Source of the DNA: Petasospora fabianii
Lineage: Eukaryota > Ascomycota > Saccharomycetes > Phaffomycetales > Wickerhamomycetaceae
DNA: 64,000 nt
Direction of reading: 5' to 3'
Assembly: GCA_022641835.1 (NCBI GenBank)
Contig: CP048726.1
Location: 186,001 to 250,000 of the forward strand
In this document: positions 27,493 to 39,500 of the stretch, piece by piece
How the letters are laid out: each line of letters opens with the position of its first letter
Numbering within the stretch: the stretch's first letter is position 1
Made by a program: the position numbers and the translations under genes
The notes under the pieces: model-generated
What the model saw: only the letters and a program-made list of their open reading frames with translations
Told to the model about the DNA's origin: nothing
Database searches by the model: none

Positions 27493-27851
27493 CGTAGTAG
27501 ATCTTAGCAAACTATTTGCTTTGTATGAATCTTAACCTAAACTTTTAAAGGCTCCAACTTCATCTTTTGTTTACTTCGACTCTTTTTTCATCGCTCGAGG
27601 CTCGCGCTAATACCGGATCAGGTAGTTTCTTCATTGGGAAGTTTATCAATGTTTTTGTCTTTTTTTTTATTTATTTTTTTATTTTTTATTTTTTCTCAGT
27701 TCCGAGGGCTATGGTTCCGAATGCCCTCGGAATGGCAAATTTTTTTTCTCCCCTGCGGTAGAGCTCATCTGCGGTATGAAAAGTTTTGTAGTAAAGGCAC
27801 TCCACAGAGGTTTAACACATCTGCGAAGGACGTAAAGCCACCAAGAACAGG
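27493..27851. promoter_or_regulatory. Divergent promoter of NRP1 and NOP56 with poly(T) tracts
   Basis: A 359-bp promoter with a nearly unbroken T-rich stretch (about 27660-27695) and an AAATTTTTTTT run near 27740. AGCTCATCTGCGG at 27762-27774 resembles the PAC motif (AGCTCATCGC) with one inserted base. RRPE/PAC combinations mark ribosome-biogenesis genes. The T tracts probably exclude nucleosomes. Confidence 0.4.
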
Positions 27852-29393
27852 ATGTCCGCCCCTATCGACTACCTCCTCTTCGAAGAGGCCACCGGTTATG
27901 CCGTCTTCAAGGTCAAGCTCCAGCAGGACAACATTGGCTCCAAGCTTAAAGAGGTTCAGCAGCAGATTGGTGAGCTCGGTAACTTCTCCAAGATGGTTGA
28001 GCTCGTCTCTTTCGCCCCATTTAAGGGTGCTGCTCAGGCTTTGGAGAACGCCAACGAGATCTCTGAAGGTCTTGTCTCCGAGTACTTGAAGTCTGTCATT
28101 GAACTTAACATTCCAAAGGGTTCTTCTAAGAAGCAAGTCGTTGTTGGTATCTCTGACAAGAACTTGGGTCCATCTATCAAGGAGGCCTTCCCATACATCG
28201 ACTGTATCTCCTCCGAGCTCGTCCAGGACTTGCTCAGAGGTATCAGACTCCATGGTGACAAGATGCTTAAGGGTCTCCAGGATGGTGATATTGAGCGTGC
28301 TCAGCTCGGTCTTGGTCACGCTTATTCCCGTGCTAAGGTGAAATTCTCTGTTCAGAAGAACGACAACCACATCATTCAGGCTATTGCCCTTCTCGACCAG
28401 CTCGACAAGGATATCAACACATTCTCCATGAGAGTCAAGGAATGGTACGGTTGGCATTTCCCAGAGCTCGCCAAGCTCGTCCCAGATAACTACACTTTTG
28501 CTAAGCTTACCCTTTTCATTCAGGACAAGGCCTCTTTGAATGAGGAGAAGCTTCACGATCTTACTGCCATCCTCAACAACGACTCTGGTTTGGCTCAGAC
28601 CGTCATTGATAACGCTAGAATCTCCATGGGTCAGGATATCTCCGAGGAGGACTTTGACAACTTGCTCGTCTTTGCCAAGAGAGTTGTCTCCATCACTGAC
28701 TACAGAAGAAACTTGTACAACTACCTCGAGGACAAGATGCACACCGTTGCTCCAAACTTGTCTGAGTTGATTGGTGAGGTTATCGGTGCTAGATTGATTT
28801 CTCACGCTGGTTCCTTGACAAACTTGTCTAAGCAGGCTGCTTCCACCGTTCAGATCTTGGGTGCTGAGAAGGCTCTTTTCAGAGCTTTGAAGACCAAGGG
28901 TAACACTCCAAAGTACGGTTTGATCTACCACTCCACTTTCATTGGAAGAGCTTCCTCTAAGAACAAGGGTAGAATCTCTAGATACTTGGCTAACAAGTGT
29001 ACCATTGCTTCCAGAATTGATAACTACTCTGACCAGCCAACAAATGTCTTTGGTACCATCTTGAAGAAGCAGGTTGAGCAGAGACTTAACTTCTACGACA
29101 CCGGTGCTCCAACCATGAAGAACGCTGATGCTATTTCCGAGGCTATGTCCTTGTACAACGACTTGGACATTGAGATCCCAGATGCCGATGAGGATGAGGA
29201 GGAGAAGAAGGTTGAGAAGAAGGACAAGAAGGAGAAGAAGGACAAGTCTGAGAAGAAGGAGAAGAAGGAAAAGAAGGAAAAGAAGGAGAAGTCTGAGAAG
29301 TCTGAGAAGTCCGAGAAGAAGGACAAGAAGGACAAGAAGAGAAAGAGTGAAGGTGGTGAGTCTCCAAAGAAGAAGAAGAAATCTAAGGATTAA
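27852..29393 (+). CDS. NOP56: Box C/D snoRNP core protein Nop56
   Basis: A 513-residue protein of the Nop56/Nop58 family. The start SAPIDYLLFEEATGYAVFKV identifies Nop56 rather than Nop58. The central coiled coil and Nop domain are highly conserved, including YGWHFPELAKLVPDNYTFAK and the RNA-binding block NLSELIGEVIGARLISHAGS. It ends in a long Lys/Glu/Asp tail with KKD/KKE repeats (29200-29390), as in other yeasts. Nop56 pairs with Nop58, fibrillarin and Snu13 to guide rRNA 2'-O-methylation and binds U3 for early pre-rRNA processing in the nucleolus. Codon choice is strongly biased, as expected for an abundant protein. No intron or snoRNA is visible in the gene. Confidence 0.95.
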   Translation: MSAPIDYLLFEEATGYAVFKVKLQQDNIGSKLKEVQQQIGELGNFSKMVELVSFAPFKGAAQALENANEISEGLVSEYLKSVIELNIPKGSSKKQVVVGISDKNLGPSIKEAFPYIDCISSELVQDLLRGIRLHGDKMLKGLQDGDIERAQLGLGHAYSRAKVKFSVQKNDNHIIQAIALLDQLDKDINTFSMRVKEWYGWHFPELAKLVPDNYTFAKLTLFIQDKASLNEEKLHDLTAILNNDSGLAQTVIDNARISMGQDISEEDFDNLLVFAKRVVSITDYRRNLYNYLEDKMHTVAPNLSELIGEVIGARLISHAGSLTNLSKQAASTVQILGAEKALFRALKTKGNTPKYGLIYHSTFIGRASSKNKGRISRYLANKCTIASRIDNYSDQPTNVFGTILKKQVEQRLNFYDTGAPTMKNADAISEAMSLYNDLDIEIPDADEDEEEKKVEKKDKKEKKDKSEKKEKKEKKEKKEKSEKSEKSEKKDKKDKKRKSEGGESPKKKKKSKD

Positions 29394-29881
29394 ATCTTCT
29401 GATCTCTTGGACCCTAAACAAAACATACTGCACACGACCCACACATCAACACACACATATACACATCTTGAACGACTCCAACTATCGATATCATTTCCCA
29501 TTGTTGTCCCCTACCGTCTCATCACCATCTTTGTCATATCATTACCCCCTAACTTGTACTAATAGCTGAGATCTCCATTCATTTGGGTGGTCTCCATGGA
29601 TACAACATTACGGTTTTACTTCCATCATGTTTGCTTTCATTATATCTTTTTTTGTCATCTTGTTAATCGCATGAATCTACTACTGTGAAACTTGACTTGT
29701 AGAAGCGACTTCACATTACACTTGTGGGTGTACGAGATGTAGTGAGTGTCTTATGCGAACATTGAATTAATTGTATGCAACTTGTTCTTTATAGGTAAAC
29801 GTATATCTACAACTAGTACTGCACTTCAAATTAATGTCATGACTTATCATTTATGATACAACCGAGTTTGATGCAACAAAA
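29394..29881. terminator. Convergent 3' regions of NOP56 and PWP1
   Basis: 488 bp between convergent stop codons. It includes a short CACACA run (about 29430-29465) just after NOP56. I see no gene. Confidence 0.4.
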
Positions 29882-31588
29882 TTATTCCTCATCCATGTCG
29901 TCGTCATCCTCATCATCCTCACTCTCATCACCATCACTCTCAGCCTCCAATACGGTCTCCTTGTATTCAGCGTGGTATTTTCTAGCAATTCTGGAAGCTC
30001 TACTTTGGCTCTTGGCCTGCTCCCTTGCGTTTTGCTGAAGGGTTCTGAGAGAGTCCTTGAAAGAGTTTCTAAGGGCCTTGTTGGAGAACACGTCAAACAT
30101 CTTCAATCCCTTGATAACACCACCAACGACAATGTTACCGGCAACTTCAATATCTGGAGCGAAGGAAGTTGTCAAAACGTTACCAACACCAAAGTCTCTG
30201 GACAACACCATCGATGGACCCTTCTTACCAATGTCGTCACCAGCAGGGATCTTCCAAAGTTTGATAGCCTTCTCACCGACAGCACTTGTGACCAACATAT
30301 CCTGAATGTGTCTGTTAACCTGCAAGGAGGAAATAGCAGTGTCATGGGCTTGCAATGTCCATAATGGCTTGTCCTGATTTCTGATATCAAAGCAGTACAC
30401 ATTACCTTGGTCGGTACCAGCAAGGAACTGTTCACCGGTGTTCCAGCTAACATTTTCAACATCTTGAGAACCAATTTTCCAGTATTTGGACATCTCGTTA
30501 GCATCAGAGATTCTGACATCTGTGATAGCAACACGACCGTCATAACCACCGGTGAGGAGGATAGCACCGTCATCTGGGTGCCATTGAGAACTTGACACGT
30601 TCTTTCCCGGGTGGATTGTGTTGATGGAGCGGACAGCTGTAGCTGTGGTCAAATCCCAAAGTTTAACTGTGTGGTCTGCAGATGTAGAAGCAAGGACGTT
30701 TCTGTGGAACTTGTTGTGCGCCAGAGAGATGACAGCATCTGTGTGATGGGTTGTGACGTGGGTAGATTTGGATTTCTTCTTCTTCTTGGACTTCATGGCT
30801 TCATAAGAGTTTGCAGAAGGCTCACCAAGAATCACATCAGGGAATGCCTTCTCCAAGGAATCCAAGTTCCAAATTTCAATTTGTGGGTCGAATGTACCGA
30901 TAGCGGCAAAGTTACCAACGTTGGAGTCTAAAACTTCACCGGAAGGTCTAAAGTTGATCCACTCAACACAGAGTGGGAAGGCTGGAAGCATGAGATCGTG
31001 GTGAACATAGAGGGAGCTGTCTCTGACCATTCCCTTGGCAACGTCTGGATCTTGTTTGTCTTCTTCCTCTTCCTGGGCACCTTGTGGAGCACCAGCACCG
31101 TCATCGTAGACGTACACGTCCAAGTATGACACTTCATCCTCAGTTCTGGTAGCGAGAACTAAGTTATCCGTTGGATAAACCTGGAACTCAGCCTTATCTT
31201 GCTGCACTTCATCCTCACCTGGCAAGGAGATGTATGGATCTTCACCATTTTCACCTTCGTGGAACTCAACTTCCCCGGAGAGACCAGGGAACATACCCAC
31301 TGGCTGACCATCGGCATCGACATCGTCATCGTAGTGCTCGAGGTCGTACTCCTTCAAGTCATCGTCAACTTCAGTCTGGTCCTGGAGCTTCTTAGAAGCA
31401 ACCTTAGCTTGGTCCTCAGCAGTCAACTCTTCACCATCTTCCTCAAGGGCTTTGATACCTGACTTTGCATCTGCAATCTCGAGCTGTGCAAGCTCGTTAA
31501 TTCTCTCCATTTCCTCATCATCGAGTTCGTATTTTTCCGGGAACTCGCTGGCAAAGCCACGAGGCACCCAAGTCGTTGAGGAAAGCAT
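29882..31588 (-). CDS. PWP1: WD40 ribosome-biogenesis factor Pwp1
   Basis: A 568-residue protein whose start (VPRGFASEFPEKYELDDEEM) and the block DDLKEYDLEHYDDD are diagnostic of Pwp1. An acidic linker leads to GEDPYISLP and a set of WD repeats, including HHTDAVISLAHNKFHRNVLA and STSADHTVKLWDL. The C-terminal acidic tail is preceded by SRASRIARKYHAEYK. Pwp1 acts in 60S assembly, in 25S domain folding and 5.8S/25S processing. The promoter contains an RRPE-like A/T motif and a PAC-like core, as in other ribosome-biogenesis genes. Confidence 0.95.
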   Translation of the reverse strand: MLSSTTWVPRGFASEFPEKYELDDEEMERINELAQLEIADAKSGIKALEEDGEELTAEDQAKVASKKLQDQTEVDDDLKEYDLEHYDDDVDADGQPVGMFPGLSGEVEFHEGENGEDPYISLPGEDEVQQDKAEFQVYPTDNLVLATRTEDEVSYLDVYVYDDGAGAPQGAQEEEEDKQDPDVAKGMVRDSSLYVHHDLMLPAFPLCVEWINFRPSGEVLDSNVGNFAAIGTFDPQIEIWNLDSLEKAFPDVILGEPSANSYEAMKSKKKKKSKSTHVTTHHTDAVISLAHNKFHRNVLASTSADHTVKLWDLTTATAVRSINTIHPGKNVSSSQWHPDDGAILLTGGYDGRVAITDVRISDANEMSKYWKIGSQDVENVSWNTGEQFLAGTDQGNVYCFDIRNQDKPLWTLQAHDTAISSLQVNRHIQDMLVTSAVGEKAIKLWKIPAGDDIGKKGPSMVLSRDFGVGNVLTTSFAPDIEVAGNIVVGGVIKGLKMFDVFSNKALRNSFKDSLRTLQQNAREQAKSQSRASRIARKYHAEYKETVLEAESDGDESEDDEDDDDMDEE

Positions 31589-32057
31589 CTTGTGGGTTGG
31601 AGTTAGATATAAGAGAGGCTAAATAAAAGCACAGAGAGAGAGACGTCTGCCTTAAAGGGGAGCACCTTACAAAAAAATTTCAGAGCGCATCGCGGAGACG
31701 GTACGGGACACACACGTGTATGGATAACGAGGCGAGTTATTCATATATGGTGGATTTATTGGGATAGACATGTTCTGGATAATTGACTAAAGACCAAAAC
31801 TGTAATTCAAAGAAACTAGCAGATTTAACCAGAATGACTGGGAGATATAGCAGAGTTGAATCAACGGACATTATTGTACGGTAGGGACAACACATCTGCC
31901 ATTTTCAAACGGGCAAATCATACCTCATCTCGGACATATCTAATTCTTAGTTAAACTACCAATAAAATCCTTTCAAATGAATGCCAAAAACCAATGATAT
32001 TAACTATCTTTTTCTTTTATAGATCTCAGTGCTCAATCACAGGAGAGCACGTAATTC
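31589..32057. other. PWP1 promoter / SFA1 downstream region
   Basis: 469 bp. PWP1 and SFA1 are both on the minus strand, so this holds the PWP1 promoter and the SFA1... gene lies to its right, whose stop is at 32058. Besides the RRPE/PAC-like sites I see no gene. Confidence 0.4.
31671..31694. promoter_or_regulatory. RRPE-like and PAC-like motifs upstream of PWP1
   Basis: AAAAAAATTTCAG (31671-31683) resembles the rRNA-processing element, and GCATCGC (31687-31693) contains the core of PAC. They lie about 85-105 bp upstream of the PWP1 ATG, the usual position. Neither is a perfect match. Confidence 0.4.
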
Positions 32058-33866
<1,809 letters not shown>

Positions 33867-35249
33867 TCACCACTGTTCCGCAGTCCATAACTTCATTGAA
33901 CGGTCCCAGCCACAACTAACAATGTAATCATCACAGGCATCGACCCCCATAACTTTATCCGCATGCCCTTCTAATGACTTCAAAGAGATCCAATTATCAG
34001 CACTGTACAGCTTAACCGTGCCATCGTATGAGCTCGACGCCAGCAAATCCCCAATAAACTTCACCTCGGAGACAATCTTTGCATGGGCAGGAATAGTAGC
34101 AACCTCAGCTGTCATTCTCAAGTCCCAGATCTTAATCATACCATCAGCGGATCCCGTAGCAATGTGATATCCATTATCTCTCCAATCAAGACCATAAATA
34201 GGTTTAGCATGACCACTGAGAACAAAGATGGATTTACCAAGACGAAGATCCCATACGTGACCAATCGCATCAAGACCAGCAGATGCAATGAGTGCACCAG
34301 CTGGGTGAAACCCAAGTGTATATACTTCTTTAGAATGACCCTCTTGTAGTTGTAATTCTTGTTGTGTGTTGACATCCCATAGTCTCCATGTGTTATCGAA
34401 AGATGCAGAAGCGAGGTATTGTCCCGTTGGGTGGAACTTACATCTCACAACTCTGCTTGTGTGGCCCTGGAGCTCTTGGACCGGATGCTCAGATGATGTA
34501 TTCCAAATGTGAACAGTGTCAGATGCCGTTGCAAACACATCTGGTGCCGTGGGGCACCAATCGATTCCTCCAATTTTACCCTGAACGGGCTCAAACTCAG
34601 TCACAATGTCTAGTGTGTTCTTTGTGATAAGTTTCACTTCTCCTCCCCATGAACCTGTAAGAATCTGATCCGTATTGGATCTGTTGATGGCAACAACAGA
34701 TGTAGGCCTTGTGCTAACCATTTGAGATCCTGAAAGTTCATACTGCTTGTACCTATCGTTGTTTTTTCTTCGTGTTGTCAAGTGCCTTGTCATCGTAGCA
34801 GCTGCCTTCTGCTTCTGCTCAGCGAGCATAGTCTTGGCCCTCTGTGCAGAATCAATGGTGATGGTCTTTCTAGCGGCAAGAAGCTCCTCTGATATTTGTG
34901 TATAGAACTCCTCATCGTCGTCTTCATCATCCATGTTCTCGTCCTCGTCAAGACTTTCAAGAATGTTATTACCATCAGCATCTGTAAGGCTTTGCACATC
35001 GATCTGTCTCTCAACCACTAGCCTCACAAGTCGATCTCTCCGGTCTCCTTTACCTTCACCGTACTCTGTGATTGGTTCTCCAATGGATCGAAGCATCGTC
35101 TTGACTGCCTCATCGTCTGTGGGCACAAGCATCGCATTGTTCTGTCTCTTGTGCTCCAGCTGCTGAAGAAACTCGCCCACGTTGACACCCTCCGAGACAT
35201 GGCCATGATCCACGCGGATATCACCGAACGCCGCAGTATCCTCAGCCAT
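33867..35249 (-). CDS. PRP4: U4/U6 snRNP WD40 protein Prp4
   Basis: A 460-residue protein. The N-terminal third has the PRP4 (SFM) signature TDDEAVKTMLRSIGEPITEYGEGKGDRRDRL, used to bind Prp3 and U4 snRNA. Seven WD repeats fill the remainder, with typical endings such as FDNTWRLWDV, SADGMIKIWDL and DRSMKLWTAEQW. Prp4 stabilises the U4/U6.U5 tri-snRNP during pre-mRNA splicing. It diverges from BET2 over a very short promoter. ATG at 35249 is the only plausible start. Confidence 0.95.
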   Translation of the reverse strand: MAEDTAAFGDIRVDHGHVSEGVNVGEFLQQLEHKRQNNAMLVPTDDEAVKTMLRSIGEPITEYGEGKGDRRDRLVRLVVERQIDVQSLTDADGNNILESLDEDENMDDEDDDEEFYTQISEELLAARKTITIDSAQRAKTMLAEQKQKAAATMTRHLTTRRKNNDRYKQYELSGSQMVSTRPTSVVAINRSNTDQILTGSWGGEVKLITKNTLDIVTEFEPVQGKIGGIDWCPTAPDVFATASDTVHIWNTSSEHPVQELQGHTSRVVRCKFHPTGQYLASASFDNTWRLWDVNTQQELQLQEGHSKEVYTLGFHPAGALIASAGLDAIGHVWDLRLGKSIFVLSGHAKPIYGLDWRDNGYHIATGSADGMIKIWDLRMTAEVATIPAHAKIVSEVKFIGDLLASSSYDGTVKLYSADNWISLKSLEGHADKVMGVDACDDYIVSCGWDRSMKLWTAEQW

Positions 35250-35436
35250 CGTGTCTGTACTGGGATGCCCTCTTGAATCGTTGTAGTGATGATGGAGAAA
35301 GTGTACATGATAAACTTTACAATGTGGCGCGCGCGAAATGTCAACAACTTCAATTCGTCCCCCGTCATCATTACAAACTTTCCAATTACAACTCTTTTAT
35401 AGAGTCGACAACGATAGAGACATTGATCAACAAGAA
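35250..35436. promoter_or_regulatory. Short PRP4-BET2 divergent promoter
   Basis: 187 bp separate the two start codons. GCGCGCG occurs at 35329-35335. An in-frame ATG at 35338 would cut the spacer to 88 bp, one reason for preferring the downstream BET2 start. Confidence 0.45.
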
Positions 35437-36402
35437 ATGCCCGACTTCCTTCGTCAGAAGCACATCGACTACATTGCCTCGCTGGACACGCACGACCGCG
35501 ACCTCGCCTACCATCTCACAGAGCATCTCCGGCTCAATGGTACATACTGGGGTCTCGCTGCGCTCGCCCTTCTCAACTCCACCGACTCATTCAAGAAAGA
35601 CGAAGTTGTCTCCTTCGTGCTCTCATGTTTCAATGAAGATGGTGGGTTTGGTGCCTTCCCGCATCACGATTCACACCTCCTCAGTACACTCTCAGCATTG
35701 CAGATCCTCCTCATCTACGACTCCCTAGATGTGCTATCCGAGGACTCACGAAAGACTAAGATCGTTGCATTTATAAAGGCTAACAGACTTTCAAACGGTG
35801 CGTTCCAGGGTGATCGTTTCGGTGAAGTCGATACACGATTCGTATACACAGCATTGCAATCTCTCGCCATCCTTGGTGAACTCGATGAGGAGACCGTCGA
35901 TGGTGCTGTATCCTTTGTCAAGTCTTGTGCAAACTTTGATGGAGGATACGGATTGGGACCAGGAGCAGAGTCGCATTCTGCTCAGGTATTCACGTGTCTC
36001 GGTGTGCTGGCCATTGCCAATAGACTCGATGTCGTTGATGTCGATTTGACAGGATGGTGGCTTTCAGAGCGTCAATTGGAGAATGGTGGATTGAACGGTC
36101 GTCCGGGGAAGTTGCCAGACGTCTGTTACTCATGGTGGGTTTTATCATCGTTGGCTATCATTGGTAAGTTGCATTGGATTGATTTTGATGCACTGAGAAG
36201 ATTTATCTTGGAATCACAGGATGAAGTTACCGGTGGTATTAGTGACCGTCCCGATCATCAGGTTGATGTTTTCCATACCGTATTCGGTATCGCTGGTCTC
36301 TCCTTAATGGGATTTGAAAACTTGGAACCAGTTGACCCAATCTATTGTTTGCCAACTTCTGTTTCTGCGAAGATCCCAAAATGGCCTTACAAATCGTCAT
36401 AG
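35437..36402 (+). CDS. BET2: Rab geranylgeranyltransferase beta subunit Bet2
   Basis: A 321-residue prenyltransferase beta subunit built of QW/FG-type helical repeats. From the chosen start, PDFLRQKHIDYIASLDTHDR aligns with the S. cerevisiae Bet2 N-terminus. Zinc ligands lie in the conserved DVCYSWW and VDVFHTVFG, and RFGEVDTRFVYTAL and GGLNGRPGKLPDVCYSWW are diagnostic. With Bet4 and Mrs6 it attaches geranylgeranyl groups to Ypt1, Sec4 and other Rabs. The ATG at 35338 is in frame and would add 33 residues with no counterpart in orthologs, so it is given only as an alternative. Confidence 0.93.
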   Translation: MPDFLRQKHIDYIASLDTHDRDLAYHLTEHLRLNGTYWGLAALALLNSTDSFKKDEVVSFVLSCFNEDGGFGAFPHHDSHLLSTLSALQILLIYDSLDVLSEDSRKTKIVAFIKANRLSNGAFQGDRFGEVDTRFVYTALQSLAILGELDEETVDGAVSFVKSCANFDGGYGLGPGAESHSAQVFTCLGVLAIANRLDVVDVDLTGWWLSERQLENGGLNGRPGKLPDVCYSWWVLSSLAIIGKLHWIDFDALRRFILESQDEVTGGISDRPDHQVDVFHTVFGIAGLSLMGFENLEPVDPIYCLPTSVSAKIPKWPYKSS

Positions 36403-36507
36403 CCATCTACATCTCAGTTATTCGTACTACTATGTACCATGTGTATAATGCATATGCTATGACTTTGTTTCATAAATACGTAACTTCAAAGCTCTCAACC
36501 GTTAAAA

Positions 36508-39500
36508 TCAGTCGGTCTCCTCATTAGCCTGCTCATCAATGTTGCCAATATCTTTAGATCCAGCACCATTGCCGCTCTTTCTGCTGAACAGACTCAGCTT
36601 TCTTGCAAGCTTACTACTGTTAGTAGCCGATGAAGACGACTGCATCGAGTTTTGATCAGTGCAAACCCCATCAACCTCATGACTCGAGTTGGATTGTCTG
36701 CGGGTGTTGGACTGAGGCTTGAGCTTGCCAAACAATCTCATTGGTGTGTTAGATGCAGATATCGATGGTGCGTAGTCCTCAATCATTGGATCATCATGAG
36801 AATCAATCTTAGTTGGCGACACCTGGCGGGTGAGCAGGGCACTTGACTTCACAGGTGATTTATCAGGACCTGAACTATTATTGTTGGTGCTGTTTCCACC
36901 GTGTGTGAATTTGAAAAAGTTGGATTTTTTGCGCAGGAAACTTCCTGGAGATTGAGTGTTGGTGGATGATGCGTTCGGGGATTCAATAGACGACTTGGAC
37001 TTCAAGGATTTGTTGGTATAGATGAGTTGGACCGTTGGACCAAGTTCAGCACCGTTAGGAGCATCGGATATAGCCTGCGATGACAGAGAATTGGCGGATG
37101 ATGGAACACCAAGGACTCCACCAGAGTTCTTAGCATCCTCACTCATTGGATGTGTAAGATCAGAGGTCATGGATTGGTTTCTTGAAGTTGCACCACCGTT
37201 CTCCTGCAATGCAGATGATCCCCACAAGTCTAGATATGCGGAACTGTCAGCGGACTTTATGAAAGATTGTTCAGTGGACGGAGGGCTATCGTACCTTGTG
37301 TTCGTAGGTCTTGAACCGTGGAAGAATAAAGAATGCTTCGACGTAGATGCTGAAGCGGAACCAAGGTCTTCACTTGGATCAATTGATGCAGAGGTGTTTT
37401 TCTTTCCGAATCCCAGGACCGTGGACAAGCGACGTGGTGAGAACGGATTCTCTCTCTTGTGTGTAGTCTTGTTGGTCTCGACAGCTGATGGCTGTGTGTA
37501 GGTTGGCATGACATCACCAGTGCCTCCTGAAAAGAGAGAGGCCAAGTCTGTGTTTGGAGCAGGTGAGTTACTGGCTGAGAGGAATGCATTGAATGATTGA
37601 GGTGGAGATGATGGATTATCCAAAGATTGACGAAGAGTCTGGGAACCGACACCAAATTCATCATAAAGCAAACTTCTTTGACTCAAAGCACCAAAGTCAC
37701 CATTAAGGTTTAGGTTTGGATTGAATGAGGTACCGCTTCCTGAGAGCAATGATTCATGATTGTTTTTTGGAGTGGAGCTCTGACCAGTCCCAACTCCGTC
37801 ACTACCAGCGCGGGAACCGCCCTGAGCAGTTGTTGGGAACAAAATGTCATTCATCTCCTCACCAATCAAGTTCGTAGGCAGCAAATGGTCTAATAATGGA
37901 GAGTCCAAGTCATCATTCCCGGCAAAGTCATTTCTCAAGTTCGTACTGAGAGATAACTTTGGCGTAGGTGTAGATTTGTATCCTAGTGACAAGGTATTGT
38001 TCCAAGGCGATGGCGATGGCTGTATTGACGGTTGCTGAGAGGAACTGTTCAGCGAGGCAGAACCATTTGGTGGCGATGTTGCGGGAAAGTATGAATTGTT
38101 CACAAAGCTGTTAGAGCTGCTGCTAGTGTTATTGTTGTTTGTGTTGTTGCTTTGGGATAGAGACTGCGAAATGGCATTGTAAGATGGAATCATGTTGCTC
38201 AATGACGGCAACGCTTGACTGGAAGATACTGGTTGGAGTGCATCACTTGGAGGAGTACCACTAGAGAGTTGTGAAAATGAGTTATTCTTGAGTGCTTCAT
38301 TCTGCTGAAGTAATGATCTGTGCAGATTGTTGGCCTTCTCACAATTGGAAGCTGCGCGTTGCTGCTCGGCTCTCCATCGAGCCTCCAGCTGAGCATCACC
38401 TTGGACAACGTCGTTGACTCTTTGATAGATTTCAGGATCAAGGGTTCTCAACAACTCAAGGTTCTGGACACCTTCAGCATTTAAGAGGCCAGAGCTGTCG
38501 GAGTTTCGACTGATTTCCTTCAAGATCTTCAAGAGTTGAGGTTTTTGCTGTTCACGTTGCTTCTTTAGAGACAACAACTGCTTCATCTCATTCTCCAAGG
38601 ATGCAATGACAGCCTGACGTTCAGAGACTTTCTCCTGCTTGATCTTAATATCGGCATCCAATTCCTGGTGAACCTTGTCTTCTGAGCTCTCGAAATTGGA
38701 TTTCTCCAACTCGAATTCTTCGATCTTTCTGTTCCATTCATCCAACTCAGTCTGCATTTTCTCCAATGTCTTCTTCTTGGTCTGCAACTGAGCCATTTGC
38801 TTAGACTTTCTCAAGATAGCGGAAGCCTTTGAGTCATCAAGCATCTTGATCTCGGATTTGGTGGACTGTCTGTTACCATCTTCAAGCTTCTTACGTTTTT
38901 GAAGTTGAGCAATCTCCTCTTTTAGCAATGTCTCTTGCTTCTGGAACTCCTCATATGCCTGACTCTGCTGGTTCAAAACATTATGGAGCTCTTCTTGACG
39001 AGACTCCAAGTAGAATCTAAGATCCTTCACCTCGTTGATAGACCTTGGATCGGGCATCATGTTGAGAGATGGGTTCACGACGCTTGCGTTGTCAACGGCA
39101 GAGTTGACCGTGTTCGAACGCGATCTACCAGCCCTGCCGGTCGGAGTCCCCGTGTCTTGTGTCTCACCATTAGTGCTTGGTGGAGGTATCAATGTACTTG
39201 GTGATATCTTCTCGATGGACAGGTCGGAATTTCCCGTGAGAAGCTTGAAAAGGGTCTCTGGTTTCTCCAACAGCACAGACTGAGCACGCGACTGCAGTTC
39301 TTTGGACTTTGTCTTGATGAAAACCGGCCGGCTCTTGGCCTTGTAACCTCTGTAATTGACTGTGACGAGGTCGATGCGGTATTTTGTGCTTGGATTTAAG
39401 CGAGAGATGGAACAGTGAATATCTCGTCTACTGAGCGTTTGAACTTGACGGCCATTGATGAAGAGTAGGAAGTGTGTAATCTTCTGCTCATTTTCTTCAC

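Noticed and set aside
27765-29501. A 578-codon minus-strand open frame opposite NOP56
   Set aside because: It is the antisense of a highly conserved, codon-biased gene. Its translation is Leu/Val-rich low complexity and matches no family I know.
35338-35436. In-frame ATG 33 codons upstream of the chosen BET2 start
   Set aside because: The extra residues have no counterpart in Bet2 orthologs and would leave only 88 bp for the divergent PRP4 promoter.
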